From: Burkholderiales bacterium | GTDB lineage: Bacteria; Pseudomonadota; Gammaproteobacteria; Burkholderiales; SG8-39 | Length of the DNA stretch: 11,342 nt | Assembly (NCBI GenBank): GCA_025929745.1 | Contig: JAICPQ010000060.1 | Span: 1 to 11,342, forward strand | Reading direction: 5' to 3' | In this document: in pieces, positions 7,250 through 11,342 of the stretch | Layout: every line of letters starts with the position of its first letter | Position numbering within the stretch: the stretch's first letter is position 1 | Translations under genes and position numbers: made by a program | The notes under the pieces: model-generated | Database searches by the model: none | Told to the model about the DNA's origin: nothing | What the model saw: the letters and a program-made list of their open reading frames with translations, nothing else

Positions 7250-8164
7250 ATGCTCAAGCAGCGCACCCTGAAGTCCGTGATCCGCGCCGCCGGCGTGGGC
7301 CTGCACACCGGACAGAAAGTCCGTATCGCGCTGCGCCCGGCGCCGCCGGACACCGGCGTGGTATTCCGCCGCATTGACCTTCCCACGCCGGTCGACGTTC
7401 CGGCACGCGCCGAACTTGTCGGCGAAGCGCGCCTTGCGTCGACGCTCGTCCAGGGCGACGTGAAAGTGCATACCGTCGAGCACCTGATGTCCGCGCTGAG
7501 CGGACTCGGTATCGACAATATCTACATCGACCTCGACGCGCCCGAACTGCCCATCATGGATGGCAGCGCTTCACCGTTTGCGTTGCTTCTCCAGCAGGCG
7601 GGCATCGAGGAACAGTCGGCGCCGAAGCGCTTCCTGCGCGTGAAGAAGACCGTGGACGTGCGCGACGGCGACAAGTGGGCGCGGCTTGAGCCCTACCAGG
7701 GCTTCAAGCTTTCCTTCTCGATCGACTTCCGCCATCCGGTGATCGAGCGCAGCACGCAGTCGGTCAGCATCGATTTCGCCGAGACTCCGTATCTGAAGGA
7801 GATCGCACGCGCCCGCACGTTCGGCTTCATGCATGAGGTGGAAGACCTGAAGGGCAGTGGATTCGCGCTCGGCGGCGGGCTCGACAACGCGGTCGTGCTC
7901 GACGAGCAGGGCGTGTTGAACAGCGACGGCTTGCGCTTCGCGGACGAGTTCATCCGCCACAAGCTGCTCGACGCCATCGGCGACCTCTATATGCTCGGCG
8001 CACCGCTCCTCGGCGCTTTCGTCGCGCACAAGTCCGGGCATGCGCTGAACAACCGGCTCGCGCGCGCGGCGCTCGCCGATCCGGGCGCGCGCGAGACCGT
8101 GGTGTTCGAGCGCGCAGAGGAAGCCCCGGCGGGAATCGCACGCCTCAGCGCGCAGCCGACCTAG
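7250..8164 (+). CDS. lpxC: UDP-3-O-acyl-N-acetylglucosamine deacetylase LpxC
   Basis: LpxC is the zinc-dependent cytoplasmic deacetylase that carries out the committed step of lipid A synthesis. The 304-aa product has the N-terminal LKSVIRAAGVGLHTGQKV segment and HTVEHLMSAL (residues 74-83, with Glu77 and His78). MDGSASPF (103-110) and RHKLLDAIGD (236-245) follow, with a C-terminal HKSGHALNN (260-268). By comparison with E. coli LpxC the zinc ligands are His78, His237 and Asp241, with Glu77 the catalytic base and His264 also in place, so the enzyme should be active. Length is normal for the family. The ATG at 7250 is preceded by AAAGG five bases upstream. Its nearness to ftsZ is the usual arrangement in proteobacteria, apart from the inserted PAS gene. 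Confidence 0.98.
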   Translation: MLKQRTLKSVIRAAGVGLHTGQKVRIALRPAPPDTGVVFRRIDLPTPVDVPARAELVGEARLASTLVQGDVKVHTVEHLMSALSGLGIDNIYIDLDAPELPIMDGSASPFALLLQQAGIEEQSAPKRFLRVKKTVDVRDGDKWARLEPYQGFKLSFSIDFRHPVIERSTQSVSIDFAETPYLKEIARARTFGFMHEVEDLKGSGFALGGGLDNAVVLDEQGVLNSDGLRFADEFIRHKLLDAIGDLYMLGAPLLGAFVAHKSGHALNNRLARAALADPGARETVVFERAEEAPAGIARLSAQPT

Positions 8165-8347
8165 GTGTTCGCCGTTCTCCGCATCGCGGTCGTTGCGATC
8201 GCGATCACGCTCGCTGTCGCCGTGCTCGCCTGGGCGCTGACCGGAGACCCGCGCTGGCGCCACTTCGCCTGGGCCGTCTTCAAGTACGCCGTTTTCGCCC
8301 TGGCTGCGATTCTTGTTCTGTTCGCGGGCGAGGCCCTTCTGGGTTGA
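8165..8347 (+). CDS. Small two-helix membrane protein downstream of lpxC
   Basis: The 60-aa product is nearly all hydrophobic. One membrane segment lies at about residues 3-25 (AVLRIAVVAIAITLAVAVLA), then a short polar loop TGDPRWRHFAW, then a second segment at about 37-58 (AVFKYAVFALAAILVLFAG). Both ends probably face the same side of the inner membrane. The GTG start follows the lpxC stop with no gap, so it is probably translated by coupling to lpxC; no clear ribosome binding site is seen. The loop-plus-helix pattern resembles small uncharacterised membrane proteins I associate with betaproteobacteria, but I know no function. Its last 68 bases overlap the 3' end of the convergent DUF721 gene. 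Confidence 0.65.
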   Translation: MFAVLRIAVVAIAITLAVAVLAWALTGDPRWRHFAWAVFKYAVFALAAILVLFAGEALLG

Positions 8348-8777
8348 CGCCGCGACGCTCAAGAAGAGCGCGCAGCGCTTCGCGCGCCGGGGAACGGCCC
8401 ATCGTTCTGTACAGGTTACTCAAGCTCTCGAGGGTAGATACCGAGAAACAGGCTCTTTTCTGCGGCGCAGCATCGTCGCTTTGTGACGATTTTGGTTGAA
8501 CCCTCACGGAAACTGACCTAACCTGCAAGCGCTGTTTCGAAAAGAAATTCACGAGGGACGGGGCGAGCAGCCGGAGCTTCGCCGCGGCGGCCGGATTCGC
8601 CGCCAGCAGGACGATACCGCCGTCCCGGTAGTCAACAACGCGGGTCTGCCGCGCAAAGTCCGTCGGCAGGAACCCGTCGAGCAGCCCGGCGAGCGTACGC
8701 AGCTCGTGCGCCTTCGCCAGGACCGGCTGCAGGGAGGCCTCGGCCGCAAGGATCCGGTCGAGCTTTAACGGACGCAT
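8280..8777 (-). CDS. dciA: DUF721/DciA family protein, probable DnaB helicase loader
   Basis: The 165-aa minus-strand product has the DUF721 layout. An N-terminal part (LDRILAAEASLQPVLAKAHELRTLAGLL, from residue 6) is followed by a folded core, LPTDFARQTRVVDYRDGGIVLLAANPAAAAKLR (37-69), and SLVNFFSKQRLQVRSVSVRVQP (74-95). A polar stretch, a short helix (VSTLESLSNLYRTMGRSPAREALRALLER) and a basic tail come after. DciA proteins load the replicative helicase DnaB in bacteria without DnaC or DnaI. The assignment also rests on synteny: DUF721 genes sit between lpxC and an M23 peptidase or secA in several proteobacteria. The ATG at 8775-8777 has no visible Shine-Dalgarno sequence. The 3' end overlaps a convergent membrane-protein gene by 68 bases. 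The stretch 8401-8520, encoding the polar linker and helix, is only 50% G+C (60 of 120 counted), lower than its surroundings. Confidence 0.85.
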   Translation of the reverse strand: MRPLKLDRILAAEASLQPVLAKAHELRTLAGLLDGFLPTDFARQTRVVDYRDGGIVLLAANPAAAAKLRLLAPSLVNFFSKQRLQVRSVSVRVQPKSSQSDDAAPQKRACFSVSTLESLSNLYRTMGRSPAREALRALLERRGVNPEGPRPRTEQESQPGRKRRT

Positions 8778-8786
8778 GGATGGGCA

Positions 8787-8796
8787 GGGAGGGAAG
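8787..8796 (+). promoter_or_regulatory. Ribosome binding site for the M23 peptidase
   Basis: The purine run GGGAGGGAAG ends five bases before the GTG at 8802. It supports that start and fills most of the 24-base gap between the two divergent start codons (8777 and 8802), leaving no room there for promoters of either gene. Confidence 0.55.
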
Positions 8797-8801
8797 TCGT
8801 C

Positions 8802-9746
8802 GTGCAGATTATCCTGATCTCCGACCGGTTGGCGAGGACGAGATCAGTCCAGATGTCGCTGGCGCATTTCGTCGGCAGCGCGTTCTTCGCGCTGGTGCTG
8901 ATCTTCGCCGCGACGGCCGCGCTCTACTGGCTCACGCTGCGCTACGCCGCGGACATTCGCCTGCCGGCCCTGCAGCAGCTCGTCGCCGCCGCGCAGCAGG
9001 CGGAGGCGGAACGCGAGCGCCAGTTCGTGCAGCAGAACTTGAACTCCATGGCGATGAAGCTTGGCGAGATGCAGGCGCAGCTGACGCGCATGGATGCGCT
9101 CGGCGAGCGCCTGTCGGCGCTCGCCGGCATCCGCCCTCAGGAGTTCCGCGCCGGCGAAACGCCGGGCCTCGGCGGCACGGCGCCGACGCAGCTGCCGCCG
9201 CAGAACCTGTCTCTCGGCGATTTCAGCGAGAAGCTTCTCACGCTCGCGCGCCAGGTGGAAAGCCGCAACGACATGCTCGGCGTGCTCGAGGCGCAGCTTT
9301 TCGAGCAGGCGGTCAAGAAGAAGATGATCCCCACGATGATGCCGGTGCGCGGGCCATACAACGCATCGGGATTCGGCCGGCGCGTCGACCCGTTCAACGG
9401 CCAGTGGGCGATGCACGACGGCATCGATTTCATCGCCGAATACGGCTCGCCGATCGTCGCCGCGGCGGCCGGCGTGGTCGTCTTCTCCGGCTTCCATCCG
9501 CAGTACGGCTACATGGTCGACATCGACCACGGCAACGATCTCGTTACGCGCTATGCGCACTGCTCCAAGCTCGTGGTGCGCGAGGGCGATCTCGTCCAGC
9601 GCGGGCGCAAGATCGGCGAAGTCGGCTCCACCGGCCGTTCGACCGGTCCGCACCTGCACTTCGAAGTGCGCTTCCGCGGCGCGCCGCAGAACCCCTCCAA
9701 GTTCCTGGTGTCGAACTCCCACCCCGCCGTGGCGCGGGCCAAGTAA
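8802..9746 (+). CDS. Membrane-anchored M23 (LytM-type) peptidoglycan endopeptidase
   Basis: The 314-aa product has a short cytoplasmic N-terminus, one membrane segment at about residues 22-46 (FVGSAFFALVLIFAATAALY) and an Ala/Gln/Glu-rich coiled coil at about 52-108. A linker rich in Pro and Gly follows, with a second helical stretch (about 138-175) and a LytM/M23 domain (about 183-303). By comparison with LytM the zinc ligands are His205 and Asp209 (HDGIDF) and His286 (second His of HLHFEV). The catalytic histidines are His253 (YAH) and His284. All are present, so it is probably an active endopeptidase cutting peptidoglycan crosslinks in the periplasm, unlike degenerate activators such as EnvC or NlpD. 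The GTG start at 8802 has a good ribosome binding site. M23 genes next to secA are common in betaproteobacteria. Confidence 0.9.
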   Translation: MQIILISDRLARTRSVQMSLAHFVGSAFFALVLIFAATAALYWLTLRYAADIRLPALQQLVAAAQQAEAERERQFVQQNLNSMAMKLGEMQAQLTRMDALGERLSALAGIRPQEFRAGETPGLGGTAPTQLPPQNLSLGDFSEKLLTLARQVESRNDMLGVLEAQLFEQAVKKKMIPTMMPVRGPYNASGFGRRVDPFNGQWAMHDGIDFIAEYGSPIVAAAAGVVVFSGFHPQYGYMVDIDHGNDLVTRYAHCSKLVVREGDLVQRGRKIGEVGSTGRSTGPHLHFEVRFRGAPQNPSKFLVSNSHPAVARAK

Positions 9747-9754
9747 GTTCCAGC

Positions 9755-9760
9755 TAGAAT
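9755..9760 (+). promoter_or_regulatory. Possible -10 element of a secA promoter
   Basis: TAGAAT lies eight bases after the M23 gene stop and matches a sigma-70 -10 box in five of six positions. No -35 box is visible at normal spacing. Transcription from it would begin near 9767, three bases before an in-frame TTG at 9770 and about 50 before the TTG at 9818. Confidence 0.3.
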
Positions 9761-9817
9761 CAGTCGTTTTTGAGGGTCGAGCGCGTTCTCGCGCGCGTTT
9801 CCTTTCACCGCCAGATC

Positions 9818-11342
<1,525 letters not shown>

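Noticed and set aside
9781..9794. GCGCG-TTCT-CGCGC hairpin in the secA leader
   Set aside because: A 5-bp stem of pure GC alternation is common by chance in this composition, and I see no SecM-like arrest peptide or T-run around it.

Overview
This window is chromosomal core DNA from a high-GC Gram-negative bacterium, most likely a betaproteobacterium. The gene order murG-murC-murB-ddl-ftsQ-ftsA-ftsZ, then lpxC, a DUF721/DciA gene, an M23 peptidase and secA, is the end of the division and cell wall (dcw) cluster and the lpxC-secA block that follows it in beta- and gammaproteobacteria. The proteins read like betaproteobacterial homologues, but I cannot name a genus from the sequence alone.

Positions 1-5617 are a tightly packed plus-strand operon. 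It holds the 3' part of murG, then murC, murB, ddl, ftsQ and ftsA. Each of the first three junctions is a 4-base stop/start overlap (GTGA, ATGA, TTGA), ddl and ftsQ overlap by 11 bases, and ftsQ and ftsA are 6 bases apart. Together these genes finish the lipid II precursor (MurG, MurC, MurB, Ddl) and build the early divisome (FtsQ, FtsA, FtsZ). ftsZ (5652-6809) has its own strong ribosome binding site and is followed at once by an 11-bp GC-rich hairpin (6829-6858).

Positions 6875-7225 hold the one accessory gene: a stand-alone PAS-domain protein inserted between ftsZ and lpxC. A TAAAAT element overlaps its stop codon and may be the lpxC -10 box. lpxC (7250-8164, lipid A synthesis) is followed directly by a 60-aa two-helix membrane protein. 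That gene converges on, and overlaps, a minus-strand DUF721/DciA gene (8280-8777). DciA starts 24 bases from the divergent start of a membrane-anchored LytM/M23 peptidase (8802-9746). secA begins after this and runs off the end of the window. It has no ATG or GTG start in its frame, so TTG is the likeliest start codon.

I saw no tRNA, rRNA, CRISPR array, insertion sequence or phage gene, and no clearly new system. The points worth a second look are the PAS insertion with its hairpin, the non-ATG secA start, the overlapping convergent pair, and the divergent starts 24 bases apart.
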